A stretch of 64,000 nt of DNA from Jejubacter sp036620675 (lineage in GTDB: Bacteria; Pseudomonadota; Gammaproteobacteria; Enterobacterales; Enterobacteriaceae). The stretch is taken from the NCBI GenBank assembly GCA_036620675.1, contig JAZHEE010000008.1. One strand, written 5' to 3'. Under the pieces are notes generated by a model. It saw only the letters and a program-made list of their open reading frames with translations, was not told the origin of the DNA and did not search any database. Every line of letters begins with the position of its first letter. Position 1 is the first letter of the stretch. The translations under genes and the position numbers were made by a program. Below are positions 18,054-27,410 of the stretch, in pieces.

Positions 18054-19408
18054 TTAGCCTGTCTCTGAGCCAGCTGGCGCAGGCGGTGAATGGCCGCCTG
18101 GTCGGTGCTGATGGCACTATCGACGCGGTCGCCACCGATACGCGTAAAATCACGCCGGGTTGTCTGTTTGTGGCGTTGAAGGGCGAGCGTTTCGACGCCC
18201 ATGATTTTGCCGCGCAGGCGCTGGAAAGCGGCGCCGGCGCGTTACTGGTGAGCCGTGAACTGGCCGTTAAGGCGCCGCAGGTGGTGGTTGAGGATACCCG
18301 CCACGCCTTCGGTCTGCTGGCTGCCTGGGTGCGCCAGCAGGTGCCGACCCGGATCGTCGCTCTGACCGGCTCTTCCGGGAAAACTTCGGTGAAAGAGATG
18401 ACCGCGGCGATTCTGCGCCAGTGCGGTAATACCCTTTATACCGAAGGCAATCTGAACAACGATATCGGCGTGCCGATGACGCTGCTGCGTCTGGCGCCGG
18501 AACATGAATACGCGGTGATTGAACTGGGGGCGAACCATCAGGGCGAAATCGCCTGGACCACCAGTCTGACCCGGCCGGAAGCGGCGCTGGTTAACAACCT
18601 GGCGGCGGCGCATCTCGAAGGCTTCGGGTCGCTTGCCGGCGTTGCGAAAGCGAAGGGTGAGATCTTCGAAGGCCTTGCCCCTGACGGCACGGCAATTATT
18701 AATGCCGACAGCAACGATCTGGACAACTGGCGCGGGATCATCGGCGATCGCCGCACCTGGCGTTTTTCTCCCGATGCCGCCGGCTGCGATTTCAGCGCCA
18801 GCGATGTGCGGATTGGCGCAGACGGCACGCACTTCACGCTGAACGCGCCTGACGGGGCGTTCGAAGTGACGCTGCCGCTGCCCGGGCGCCATAACATCGC
18901 TAATGCGCTGGCTGCGACGGCTCTGGCGATGGCGGTTGGCGCTGCGCCGCAGGCGGTACAGCAGGGACTGGCGCAGTTGCAAGCGGTGCCGGGCCGTCTG
19001 TTTCCCATTCGACTGGCAGAGAATCAACTGCTGCTGGACGACAGCTATAACGCCAATGTGGGCTCAATGACCGCCGCGGTGCAGGTTCTGGCGGAAATGC
19101 CTGGCCAGCGCGTGCTGGTGGTGGGCGATATGGGCGAGTTAGGGAGCGAAGCACAAGTGTGCCACCGCCAGGTGGGCGAGGCGGCTCGCGCAGCGGGCAT
19201 CGACAAGGTGCTGAGCGTTGGTGTTCTGAGTCAGGCGCTGAGCCGCGCGAGCGGCGTGGGCGAACATTTTAATGATAAGCCGGCTCTGGTGGCGCGCCTT
19301 AAAACGCTGCTTGCCGAAAATGCCACGGTAACGATTTTAGTGAAAGGTTCACGTAGCTCTGCCATGGAGCAGGTAGTGCAAGCATTACAGGAGAAGGGGA
19401 CATGTTAG
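18050..19408 (+). CDS. murF: MurF, UDP-MurNAc-tripeptide D-Ala-D-Ala ligase
   Basis: Last cytoplasmic step: adds D-Ala-D-Ala to give UDP-MurNAc-pentapeptide. 452 residues as in E. coli. The P-loop is TGSSGKTSVKE (about 107-117), with the three-domain Mur-ligase layout and the ligand-site DSYNANVGSM near 325. It starts ATGA-overlapping murE and overlaps mraY by 7 bp. Confidence 0.97.
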   Translation: MISLSLSQLAQAVNGRLVGADGTIDAVATDTRKITPGCLFVALKGERFDAHDFAAQALESGAGALLVSRELAVKAPQVVVEDTRHAFGLLAAWVRQQVPTRIVALTGSSGKTSVKEMTAAILRQCGNTLYTEGNLNNDIGVPMTLLRLAPEHEYAVIELGANHQGEIAWTTSLTRPEAALVNNLAAAHLEGFGSLAGVAKAKGEIFEGLAPDGTAIINADSNDLDNWRGIIGDRRTWRFSPDAAGCDFSASDVRIGADGTHFTLNAPDGAFEVTLPLPGRHNIANALAATALAMAVGAAPQAVQQGLAQLQAVPGRLFPIRLAENQLLLDDSYNANVGSMTAAVQVLAEMPGQRVLVVGDMGELGSEAQVCHRQVGEAARAAGIDKVLSVGVLSQALSRASGVGEHFNDKPALVARLKTLLAENATVTILVKGSRSSAMEQVVQALQEKGTC

Positions 19409-20484
19409 TCTGGCTGGCCGAGCATCTGGTCCAATTTTATTCTGGCTTTAACGTCTTTTCGTATCTGACGTTCAGGGCCATCGTCAGCCTGCTGACAGCG
19501 CTGTTTATCTCGTTGTGGATGGGGCCGCGTCTGATCGCCCGTTTGCAGGAGCTCTCTTTCGGGCAGGTGGTTCGTAACGACGGGCCGGAGTCCCACTTCA
19601 GCAAGCGTGGAACGCCGACTATGGGTGGACTGATGATCCTGACGTCGATTGTGATCTCCGTGCTGATGTGGGCTTATCCTTCCAACCCTTACGTCTGGTG
19701 CGTACTGTTCGTGCTGGTGGGTTACGGCATCGTGGGCTTTGTGGACGATTATCGCAAAGTGGTGCGCAAGGATACTAAAGGGCTGGTGGCGCGCTGGAAA
19801 TATTTCTGGATGTCCGCTATCGCGCTGGTGGTGGCTTTCGTCCTCTATATTACCGGCAAGGGAACCCCGGCCACCGAGCTGGTGGTGCCGTTCTTTAAAG
19901 ATGTGATGCCCCAGTTGGGGATTTTCTACATTTTGCTGGCCTACTTTGTGATTGTTGGTACCGGTAATGCGGTCAACCTGACAGATGGTCTGGATGGTCT
20001 GGCGATTATGCCGACGGTGCTGGTCGCCGCAGGTTTTGCGCTGGTGGCCTGGGCGACCGGGAACATGAACTTCGCCAGTTACCTGCACATTCCCTATCTG
20101 CGTCACGCAGGGGAGCTGGTGATTGTCTGTACGGCTATTGTTGGTGCCGGGCTGGGCTTCTTGTGGTTTAACACCTATCCGGCGCAGGTTTTTATGGGCG
20201 ATGTGGGATCGCTGGCTCTGGGCGGCGCGCTGGGCGTTATTGCGGTGCTGCTGCGTCAGGAATTTCTGCTGGTCATTATGGGCGGGGTCTTCGTGGTGGA
20301 GACGCTGTCGGTTATTTTGCAGGTGGGCTCCTTCAAGCTGCGCGGTCAGCGCATCTTCCGAATGGCGCCTATCCATCACCACTATGAGCTGAAAGGCTGG
20401 CCGGAACCGCGCGTCATTGTGCGCTTCTGGATTATTTCACTGATGCTGGTCCTGATTGGTCTGGCGACGCTGAAGGTACGTTAA
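19402..20484 (+). CDS. mraY: MraY, phospho-MurNAc-pentapeptide translocase
   Basis: Integral membrane enzyme that transfers phospho-MurNAc-pentapeptide to undecaprenyl phosphate, making lipid I. 360 residues as in E. coli, with about ten hydrophobic spans. Key motifs visible: VDDYRK (about 114-119), NLTDGLDGLA (about 193-202), and the histidine-rich PIHHHYELKGWPE near 322-335. The start overlaps murF; murD follows after 2 bp. Confidence 0.97.
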   Translation: MLVWLAEHLVQFYSGFNVFSYLTFRAIVSLLTALFISLWMGPRLIARLQELSFGQVVRNDGPESHFSKRGTPTMGGLMILTSIVISVLMWAYPSNPYVWCVLFVLVGYGIVGFVDDYRKVVRKDTKGLVARWKYFWMSAIALVVAFVLYITGKGTPATELVVPFFKDVMPQLGIFYILLAYFVIVGTGNAVNLTDGLDGLAIMPTVLVAAGFALVAWATGNMNFASYLHIPYLRHAGELVIVCTAIVGAGLGFLWFNTYPAQVFMGDVGSLALGGALGVIAVLLRQEFLLVIMGGVFVVETLSVILQVGSFKLRGQRIFRMAPIHHHYELKGWPEPRVIVRFWIISLMLVLIGLATLKVR

Positions 20485-20486
20485 CG

Positions 20487-21803
20487 ATGGCGGATTACCA
20501 GGGGAAAAAGGTAGTCATTATCGGCCTGGGCATGACCGGGCTCTCCTGCGTGGAGTTTTTCCTGACGCGCGGTGTGACGCCGCGCGTCATGGACACCCGT
20601 ATTTCGCCCGGCGGACTGGATAAGCTGGCGCCGGAAATCGAACGTCACCTGGGCGGTCTGAATGAAGACTGGCTGCTGGAAGCCGACCTGATCGTCGCCA
20701 GTCCGGGTATTGCGCTGGCGACGCCGGCTCTGGCTGCTGCGGCTGATGCCGGAGTGGAGATCGTTGGCGACATCGAGCTGTTCTGCCGCGAGGCGCAGGC
20801 ACCGATTGTGGCTATCACCGGCTCTAATGGTAAAAGCACCGTCACCCGCATGGTGGGGGAAATGGCAATCGCCGCCGGGGTTAACGTCGGCGTCGGCGGT
20901 AATATCGGTTTACCGGCACTGATGCTGCTGGACGCCGAGCGTGAGCTGTATGTCCTGGAACTGTCCAGCTTCCAACTGGAAACCACATCCAGCCTGAAAG
21001 CAGCGGCGGCCACGGTGCTGAATGTCACTGAAGATCACATGGACCGCTATCCGCTTGGCCTGCAGCAGTATCGCGGCGCTAAACTGCGTATCTATGAAAA
21101 TGCGGCGGTGTGCGTGGTGAACGCCGATGATGCTCTGACCATGCCGGTGCGCGGCGCCGATGAGCGCTGCGTCAGCTTTGGGGTGGATGTCGGGGATTAT
21201 CACCTTAACCGCCAGCAGGGCGACACCTGGCTGCGGGTACGCGGCGAGAAGGTTCTGAACGTTAATGAGATGCAGCTGGTCGGGCAGCATAACTACAGCA
21301 ACGCCCTGGCGGCGCTGGCGCTGGCGGATGCGGTAGCACTGCCCAGAGCCAGTAGCCTGCGGGCGCTGACCACTTTTGGCGGCCTGCCGCACCGTTTCCA
21401 GCTGGTGCTGGATCACAACGGTGTGCGCTGGATTAACGATTCGAAGGCAACCAATGTGGGCAGTACCGAGGCTGCGTTGAATGGTCTGCAGGTGGCTGGC
21501 ACGCTGCATTTGCTGCTGGGCGGCGATGGCAAATCGGCGGACTTTACGCCGCTGAGCCGCTACCTGCAGGGCGATCGTATCCGTCTTTATTGCTTTGGCC
21601 GCGATGGCGGCGAGCTGGCGGCGCTGCGTCCGGAGATCGCGGAGCAGACTGAAACTATGGAGCAGGCCATGCGCCTGATCGCTCCCCGGGTTCGTCCCGG
21701 TGATATGGTGCTACTGTCACCGGCCTGCGCCAGCCTCGATCAGTTTAAAAATTTTGAACAGCGTGGAGATAACTTCACGCAACTGGCGAAGGAGTTGGGC
21801 TGA
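20487..21803 (+). CDS. murD: MurD, UDP-MurNAc-Ala D-glutamate ligase
   Basis: Adds D-glutamate to UDP-MurNAc-L-alanine. 438 residues as in E. coli. The N-terminal Rossmann-like GLGMTGLS lies at about 13-20, the P-loop ITGSNGKSTVTR near 109-120, and NDSKATN near 316-322. It overlaps ftsW by 1 nt (TGATG), suggesting reinitiation coupling. Confidence 0.97.
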   Translation: MADYQGKKVVIIGLGMTGLSCVEFFLTRGVTPRVMDTRISPGGLDKLAPEIERHLGGLNEDWLLEADLIVASPGIALATPALAAAADAGVEIVGDIELFCREAQAPIVAITGSNGKSTVTRMVGEMAIAAGVNVGVGGNIGLPALMLLDAERELYVLELSSFQLETTSSLKAAAATVLNVTEDHMDRYPLGLQQYRGAKLRIYENAAVCVVNADDALTMPVRGADERCVSFGVDVGDYHLNRQQGDTWLRVRGEKVLNVNEMQLVGQHNYSNALAALALADAVALPRASSLRALTTFGGLPHRFQLVLDHNGVRWINDSKATNVGSTEAALNGLQVAGTLHLLLGGDGKSADFTPLSRYLQGDRIRLYCFGRDGGELAALRPEIAEQTETMEQAMRLIAPRVRPGDMVLLSPACASLDQFKNFEQRGDNFTQLAKELG

Positions 21804-23071
21804 TGCGACTCTCTCTCCCGCATTTTAGAATGCCGCGCATGCCACATATACCGGGCGGCGGTGCTATTGGCGCGCTGCTGGCATGGCTCTTTACTGCGCT
21901 CAGGGGCTGGGTGATGGGCTCCCGCGAAGCGGACGACAACAGCATGGTGCTCTACGACCGCGTGCTGCTGTGGTTAACCTTCGGACTGGCGGCTATTGGT
22001 TTCATTATGGTGACTTCGGCGTCTATGCCCGTGGGCCAGCGTCTGGCGGACGATCCTTTCCTGTTCGCCAAGCGCGACGCCATCTACCTGGTGCTGGCCT
22101 TTTTACTGGCCATGGTCACTCTGCGTCTGCCGATGGCGTTCTGGCAGCGCTACAGCGCGGTGATGCTGCTGGCTTCGATCGCGATGCTTTTGATCGTGCT
22201 GGTGGTGGGAAGCTCGGTAAACGGCGCTTCGCGCTGGATTTCGCTGGGGCCGCTGCGTATACAGCCCGCGGAGTTTTCCAAGCTGTCCCTGTTCTGTTAC
22301 CTGGCGAACTATCTGGTGCGCAAGGTCGACGAAGTCCGTAACAACCTGCGCGGCTTCCTGAAGCCGATGGGGGTTATCCTGGTCATGGCGATTCTGCTGT
22401 TGGCACAGCCGGATCTCGGTACCGTCGTGGTGCTGTTTGTCACCACGCTGGCGATGCTGTTCCTGGCGGGGGCTAAGCTGTGGCAGTTCCTGGCGATTAT
22501 CGGCATGGGGATTTCGGCGGTGATTTTGCTGATTCTGGCGGAGCCTTATCGTATGCGGCGCGTCACTTCATTCTGGAACCCCTGGGAAGATCCCTTTGGC
22601 AGTGGTTATCAGCTTACCCAGTCTCTGATGGCCTTCGGGCGCGGCGAATTCTGGGGGCAAGGGCTGGGGAACTCGGTTCAGAAACTGGAGTATCTGCCCG
22701 AAGCACACACCGACTTTATCTTCTCCATCATCGGTGAAGAGCTGGGATATATCGGTGTGGTGCTGGCGCTTTTGATGGTATTCTTCGTGGCCTTTCGCGC
22801 AATGTCGATAGGGCGCAAAGCGCTGGATATGAACCAGCGTTTCGCTGGCTTCCTGGCCTGCTCTATCGGTATCTGGTTTAGCTTCCAGGCGCTGGTCAAC
22901 GTTGGGGCCGCGGCCGGTATGTTACCGACTAAAGGCCTGACGTTACCGCTTATCAGTTACGGTGGTTCGAGCCTGCTTATCATGTCGACGGCCATTATGA
23001 TGCTGCTGCGAATTGATTATGAAACCCGGCTGGCTAAAGGCCAGGCGGTGACGAGAGGTGCTACGCGATGA
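21803..23071 (+). CDS. ftsW: FtsW, septal peptidoglycan polymerase
   Basis: SEDS-family glycosyltransferase that polymerises septal glycan with FtsI. 422 residues (E. coli 414). The extra length lies in the cytoplasmic N-terminal tail (MPHIPGGGAIGALLAWLF region). Ten membrane spans are visible. The conserved QPDLGTVVV (about 193-201) and the C-terminal GLTLPLISYGGSS signature are intact. It overlaps murG by 4 bp. Confidence 0.96.
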   Translation: MRLSLPHFRMPRMPHIPGGGAIGALLAWLFTALRGWVMGSREADDNSMVLYDRVLLWLTFGLAAIGFIMVTSASMPVGQRLADDPFLFAKRDAIYLVLAFLLAMVTLRLPMAFWQRYSAVMLLASIAMLLIVLVVGSSVNGASRWISLGPLRIQPAEFSKLSLFCYLANYLVRKVDEVRNNLRGFLKPMGVILVMAILLLAQPDLGTVVVLFVTTLAMLFLAGAKLWQFLAIIGMGISAVILLILAEPYRMRRVTSFWNPWEDPFGSGYQLTQSLMAFGRGEFWGQGLGNSVQKLEYLPEAHTDFIFSIIGEELGYIGVVLALLMVFFVAFRAMSIGRKALDMNQRFAGFLACSIGIWFSFQALVNVGAAAGMLPTKGLTLPLISYGGSSLLIMSTAIMMLLRIDYETRLAKGQAVTRGATR

Positions 23072-24126
23072 CGAAGCGGTTAATGGTGATGGCGGGTGGT
23101 ACTGGCGGGCACGTATTTCCGGGCCTGGCGGTCGCGCACCATTTACATTCCCAGGGCTGGGAGGTTCGCTGGTTGGGTACCGCCGATCGCATGGAGGCGG
23201 ATCTGGTGCCAAAGCACGGTATCGATATCGATTTTATCCGTATTTCCGGGCTACGCGGCAAAGGGCTGAAGGCGCAACTGCTGGCGCCGCTGCGCATTTT
23301 CAACGCATGGCGTCAGGCACGGGCCATTATGAAGCGCTTTAAGCCGGACGTGGTGCTGGGCATGGGCGGATATGTTTCCGGCCCTGGCGGCCTGGCGGCC
23401 TGGTCGCTGGGTATCCCGGTAGTGTTGCACGAACAGAATGGTATTGCCGGCCTCACCAACAAGTGGCTGGCGAAGATTGCCCGCACGGTGATGCAGGCAT
23501 TTCCCGGCGCTTTTCCCAATGCGGAAGTGGTGGGCAACCCGGTGCGCAGCGACGTGCTGGCGCTGCCAGCGCCCGAGGTGCGTTTCGCAGGCCGTGAAGG
23601 CCCGGTGCGAGTTCTGGTGGTTGGCGGCTCCCAGGGGGCGCGTATCCTGAACCAGACGATGCCGCAGGTGGCGGCGCGGCTGGGCGATAGCGTGACTATC
23701 TGGCATCAGACCGGCAAGGGCGCGCAGCAAGAGGTGGAGCAGGCTTATGCCGCCGCTGGCCAGCCTCAGCACCGGATCGCGGAATTTATCGACGATATGG
23801 CTCAGGCATGGGGCTGGGCCGATGTGGTGGTCTGCCGCTCCGGCGCTCTGACGGTCAGTGAGATTGCGGCCGCGGGCGTAGCGGCGCTGTTTGTGCCGTT
23901 CCAGCACAAAGATCGTCAGCAGTACTGGAATGCGCTGCCGCTTGAAAAGGCGGGAGCGGCGAAGATCCTGGAGCAGCCGCAGTTCACCGTGGACGCGGTG
24001 GCAGAAACGCTGGGCGGCTGGGATCGCGCAACCTTATTGACCATGGCCGGGCGCGCGCGCGCGGCTGCTATTCCTGATGCTACAGAGCGTGTGGCGAAGG
24101 AGGTTAGCGCTGCGGCGCTGGCCTGA
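23068..24126 (+). CDS. murG: MurG, lipid II synthase
   Basis: Peripheral membrane glycosyltransferase (GT28) that adds GlcNAc to lipid I on the cytoplasmic face. 352 residues (E. coli 355). GGTGGH at residues 10-15 is the N-terminal G-loop. The UDP-GlcNAc site SGALTVSEIAAAG lies near 262-274, and PFQHKDRQQYWNA near 280-292. A 75-bp gap to murC follows, the first sizeable gap since ftsL. Confidence 0.97.
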   Translation: MTKRLMVMAGGTGGHVFPGLAVAHHLHSQGWEVRWLGTADRMEADLVPKHGIDIDFIRISGLRGKGLKAQLLAPLRIFNAWRQARAIMKRFKPDVVLGMGGYVSGPGGLAAWSLGIPVVLHEQNGIAGLTNKWLAKIARTVMQAFPGAFPNAEVVGNPVRSDVLALPAPEVRFAGREGPVRVLVVGGSQGARILNQTMPQVAARLGDSVTIWHQTGKGAQQEVEQAYAAAGQPQHRIAEFIDDMAQAWGWADVVVCRSGALTVSEIAAAGVAALFVPFQHKDRQQYWNALPLEKAGAAKILEQPQFTVDAVAETLGGWDRATLLTMAGRARAAAIPDATERVAKEVSAAALA

Positions 24127-24201
24127 TGATTCGGGCGCGATTTTGTGCCCCGGAGTGATATTGAAGAGGTAAGGCGCTGATTGCGCCGTGGGTATTAAAG
24201 A

Positions 24202-25677
24202 ATGAATACACAACAACTGGCGAAACTGCGTTCAATCGTGCCCGAGATGCGTCGCGTCCGGCACATACACTTCGTTGGCATCGGCGGGGCCGGCATGGGC
24301 GGCATCGCGGAAGTGCTGGCGAATGAAGGTTACCAGATCAGCGGTTCCGATCTGGCGCCGAACCCGGTTACCCGGCAGTTGTCTGAGCTTGGCGCGACCA
24401 TTTACTTCAATCACCGTCCGGAAAACGTGCGGGATGCCAGCGTGGTGGTGGTTTCATCCGCTATCACTCAGGATAACCCGGAGATTGTGGCAGCACACGA
24501 GCTGCGGATCCCGGTGATTCGTCGGGCGGAGATGCTGGCGGAGCTGATGCGCTTCCGCCACGGTATTGCAATTGCCGGTACCCACGGTAAAACCACCACC
24601 ACGGCGATGGTGGCAAGCATATATGCCGAGGCGGGACTGGATCCCACCTTTGTGAACGGCGGGTTGGTGAAGTCGGCCGGCACCCATGCGCGACTGGGTA
24701 GCAGCCGGTATCTGATCGCGGAAGCTGATGAGAGCGACGCCTCCTTCCTGCACCTGCAGCCGATGGTGGCGGTAGTCACCAATATTGAAGCCGACCATAT
24801 GGATACCTACCAGGGCGACTTCGAAAATTTGAAGCAGACGTTTATTAACTTTCTGCACAATCTGCCGTTTTACGGTCGTGCGGTAATGTGTGTGGACGAT
24901 GGCGTCATTCGCGAGCTGCTACCGCGGGTCGGACGTCAGGTGACCACTTACGGTTTTAGCGACGATGCGGATGTGCGGATTGAAGAGTATCGCCAGAGCG
25001 GCGCCTGTGGCCTGTTTACCCTGGTGCGTCAGGATAAACCGGCCATTGCGGTACGGCTCAATGCGCCCGGACGCCATAACGCGCTTAACGCGGCGGCGGC
25101 GGTAGCCGTGGCCACCGAAGAAGGCATTGACGATGAAGCCATCCTGCGGGCGCTTGAGCGCTTCCAGGGTACCGGCCGACGCTTCGACTTCCTGGGCGAG
25201 TACCCGCTGGCGCCGGTTAACGGTAAGGCGGGGAGCGCCATGCTGGTGGACGACTATGGCCATCACCCGACCGAAGTGGATGCCACTATTAAGGCCGCGC
25301 GCGCCGGTTGGCCGGATAAAAACCTGGTGATGATCTTCCAGCCGCATCGTTATACCCGCACCCGGGATCTTTATGATGACTTCGCCGGGGTACTGTCGCA
25401 GGTAGACGCGTTGCTGATGCTGGAAGTGTATTCGGCCGGTGAAGCGCCGATTCCAGGGGCCGATAGCCGCTCGCTGTGCCGAACCATTCGCGGCCGCGGT
25501 ATGGTGGATCCGATCCTGGTGCCGGACGCCGATCAGATTGCGACGATCCTGGCGCCAGTTTTGACAGGAAATGACCTGATCCTGGTGCAAGGTGCCGGGA
25601 ACGTCGGGAAAATCGCAAAAAAACTGGCTGAAATCAAATTACAGCCCCAAACTCAGGAGGAGGATCAACATGGCTGA
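24202..25677 (+). CDS. murC: MurC, UDP-MurNAc L-alanine ligase
   Basis: First amino acid addition to UDP-MurNAc. 491 residues as in E. coli. Nucleotide-binding HFVGIGGAGMGGIAEVL lies near 23-39, the P-loop AGTHGKTTTTAM near 125-136, and DDYGHHPTEV near 346-355. The last 8 bp overlap ddlB, whose ribosome-binding site (AGGAGGAGG) sits inside the murC end. Confidence 0.97.
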   Translation: MNTQQLAKLRSIVPEMRRVRHIHFVGIGGAGMGGIAEVLANEGYQISGSDLAPNPVTRQLSELGATIYFNHRPENVRDASVVVVSSAITQDNPEIVAAHELRIPVIRRAEMLAELMRFRHGIAIAGTHGKTTTTAMVASIYAEAGLDPTFVNGGLVKSAGTHARLGSSRYLIAEADESDASFLHLQPMVAVVTNIEADHMDTYQGDFENLKQTFINFLHNLPFYGRAVMCVDDGVIRELLPRVGRQVTTYGFSDDADVRIEEYRQSGACGLFTLVRQDKPAIAVRLNAPGRHNALNAAAAVAVATEEGIDDEAILRALERFQGTGRRFDFLGEYPLAPVNGKAGSAMLVDDYGHHPTEVDATIKAARAGWPDKNLVMIFQPHRYTRTRDLYDDFAGVLSQVDALLMLEVYSAGEAPIPGADSRSLCRTIRGRGMVDPILVPDADQIATILAPVLTGNDLILVQGAGNVGKIAKKLAEIKLQPQTQEEDQHG

Positions 25678-26581
25678 GAAAGTTGCCGTCCTGCTGGGTG
25701 GGAATTCGGCCGAGCGCGACGTGTCGCTACAGTCCGGAAGCGCAGTGCTGGCTGGTCTGCGCGAGGCGGGCATCGACGCTTATGCGGTAGATCCGCGGGA
25801 TATCCCCGTGACCTCTCTGAAAGAAGAGGGCTACGACAAGGTCTTTATCGCGCTGCACGGGCGCGGCGGCGAAGACGGCACGTTACAGGGCATGCTGGAT
25901 CTGATGGGGATGCCCTACACCGGCAGCGGCGTGATGGCTTCCGCCATCACCATGGATAAACTGCGCACCAAGCTGCTGTGGCAGGGCGCCGGATTGCCGG
26001 TGGCGCCTTCCGTGGCGCTGAACGCCCACGATGGCTTCACGGCGGATCTGGCCAGCCGGGTAGCGGCGCTGGGAATGCCGGTCATTATCAAGCCGAGCCG
26101 CGAAGGTTCGAGCGTCGGCATGTCGAAAGTGACCACCGCTGATGAACTGGCGGATGCGCTGGAACTGGCGTTTAAGTACGACGATGAAGTACTGGTCGAA
26201 AAATGGCTGAGTGGCCCGGAGTATACCGTGGCGATACTGGGGGAAGAGACGCTGCCTTCCATCCGTATTCAGCCGGCGGGCACCTTTTACGATTATGAAG
26301 CCAAGTATCTGTCGGACGAAACGCAGTATTTCTGTCCGGCGGGGTTGAGCGATGAACGAGAGGCGCAACTGCAGGATCTGGCTATCCGCGCCTGGAAAGT
26401 GCTGGGCTGCGGCGGTTGGGGACGCGTGGACGTGATGGAAGACGGCGACGGTAGCTTCCGGTTGCTGGAAGTGAACACCGCGCCGGGTATGACCAGCCAC
26501 AGTCTGGTGCCGATGGCGGCGCGTCAGATGGGGATGAGCTTCTCGCAGCTGGTGGCGCGTATTCTGGAGCTGGCGGACTGA
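25670..26581 (+). CDS. ddlB: DdlB, D-alanine-D-alanine ligase
   Basis: ATP-grasp enzyme that makes the D-Ala-D-Ala dipeptide used by MurF. 303 residues (E. coli 306). The signature HGRGGEDGTLQG lies near 63-74, the ATP-grasp KPSREGSSVGMSK near 141-153, and the C-terminal LLEVNTAPGMTSHSLVP holds metal ligands. I chose the ATG at 25670 after a very strong AGGAGGAGG site. The frame is open further upstream within murC but lacks family similarity there. Confidence 0.96.
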   Translation: MAEKVAVLLGGNSAERDVSLQSGSAVLAGLREAGIDAYAVDPRDIPVTSLKEEGYDKVFIALHGRGGEDGTLQGMLDLMGMPYTGSGVMASAITMDKLRTKLLWQGAGLPVAPSVALNAHDGFTADLASRVAALGMPVIIKPSREGSSVGMSKVTTADELADALELAFKYDDEVLVEKWLSGPEYTVAILGEETLPSIRIQPAGTFYDYEAKYLSDETQYFCPAGLSDEREAQLQDLAIRAWKVLGCGGWGRVDVMEDGDGSFRLLEVNTAPGMTSHSLVPMAARQMGMSFSQLVARILELAD

Positions 26582-26582
26582 T

Positions 26583-27410
26583 ATGTCGCAGGCTGCTCTG
26601 AATACTCGCCCCCGGGAGGAAGAGAAAACCTCCGGCCGCAATAACGGCACGCGCCTGGCTGGCATTATTTTCCTGCTGGCGGTGGTGATGTCGGTCGTGA
26701 TTGGCGGCTGGATGGTGATCGGCTGGATGGAAGATGCCCAGCGTTTGCCGCTCTCGAAGCTGGTGCTGACCGGAGAGCGCCACTACACGCGCAACGACGA
26801 TATCCGGCAGTCGATTATGTCGTTGGGGGCGCCTGGCACCTTTATGACGCAGGATGTGAATATCATCCAGCAGCAAATTGAACGTCTGCCGTGGATTAAG
26901 CAGGCGAGCGTCAGAAAACAATGGCCGGACGAATTGAAGATTCATCTGGTTGAATATGTGCCCATGGCGCGGTGGAATGACCAGCATATGGTTGATGCTG
27001 CGGGAAATTCCTTCAGCGTGCCAGCGTCTCGCACCCGCAACCAGTCGTTGCCGAAGCTTTTTGGCCCGGAAGGTAGCGAAAAAGAGGTGCTTACGGGCTA
27101 TCGCGACATGAGTGAAGTGCTGGCGAAAGCCAGGTTTACGTTGAAAGAGGCGGCGATGACCGCCCGTCGTTCCTGGGTCTTAACGCTTAATAATGATATT
27201 AAGCTCAATCTGGGTCGGGGCGATACGATGAAACGTCTGAATCGCTTTGTGGAACTCTACCCGGTTCTGCAACAGCAGGCACAGGCCGACGGCAAAATAA
27301 TCAGCTATGTCGATCTGCGCTATGACTCAGGCGCAGCGGTCGGTTGGGCGCCGGCCCCTGTCGAGGAACTTAATCAACAACAGAATCAGGCACAGGCAGA
27401 GCAACGATGA
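26583..27410 (+). CDS. ftsQ: FtsQ, divisome protein
   Basis: Bitopic protein bridging early and late divisome proteins (FtsQLB). 275 residues (E. coli 276). One membrane span at about 25-47 (LAGIIFLLAVVMSVVIGGWMV), a POTRA domain at about 55-125 (LTGERHYTRNDDIRQSI...EYVPMARW), and a beta domain after that. The glutamine-rich C-terminal tail is typical. It overlaps ftsA by 4 bp. Confidence 0.97.
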   Translation: MSQAALNTRPREEEKTSGRNNGTRLAGIIFLLAVVMSVVIGGWMVIGWMEDAQRLPLSKLVLTGERHYTRNDDIRQSIMSLGAPGTFMTQDVNIIQQQIERLPWIKQASVRKQWPDELKIHLVEYVPMARWNDQHMVDAAGNSFSVPASRTRNQSLPKLFGPEGSEKEVLTGYRDMSEVLAKARFTLKEAAMTARRSWVLTLNNDIKLNLGRGDTMKRLNRFVELYPVLQQQAQADGKIISYVDLRYDSGAAVGWAPAPVEELNQQQNQAQAEQR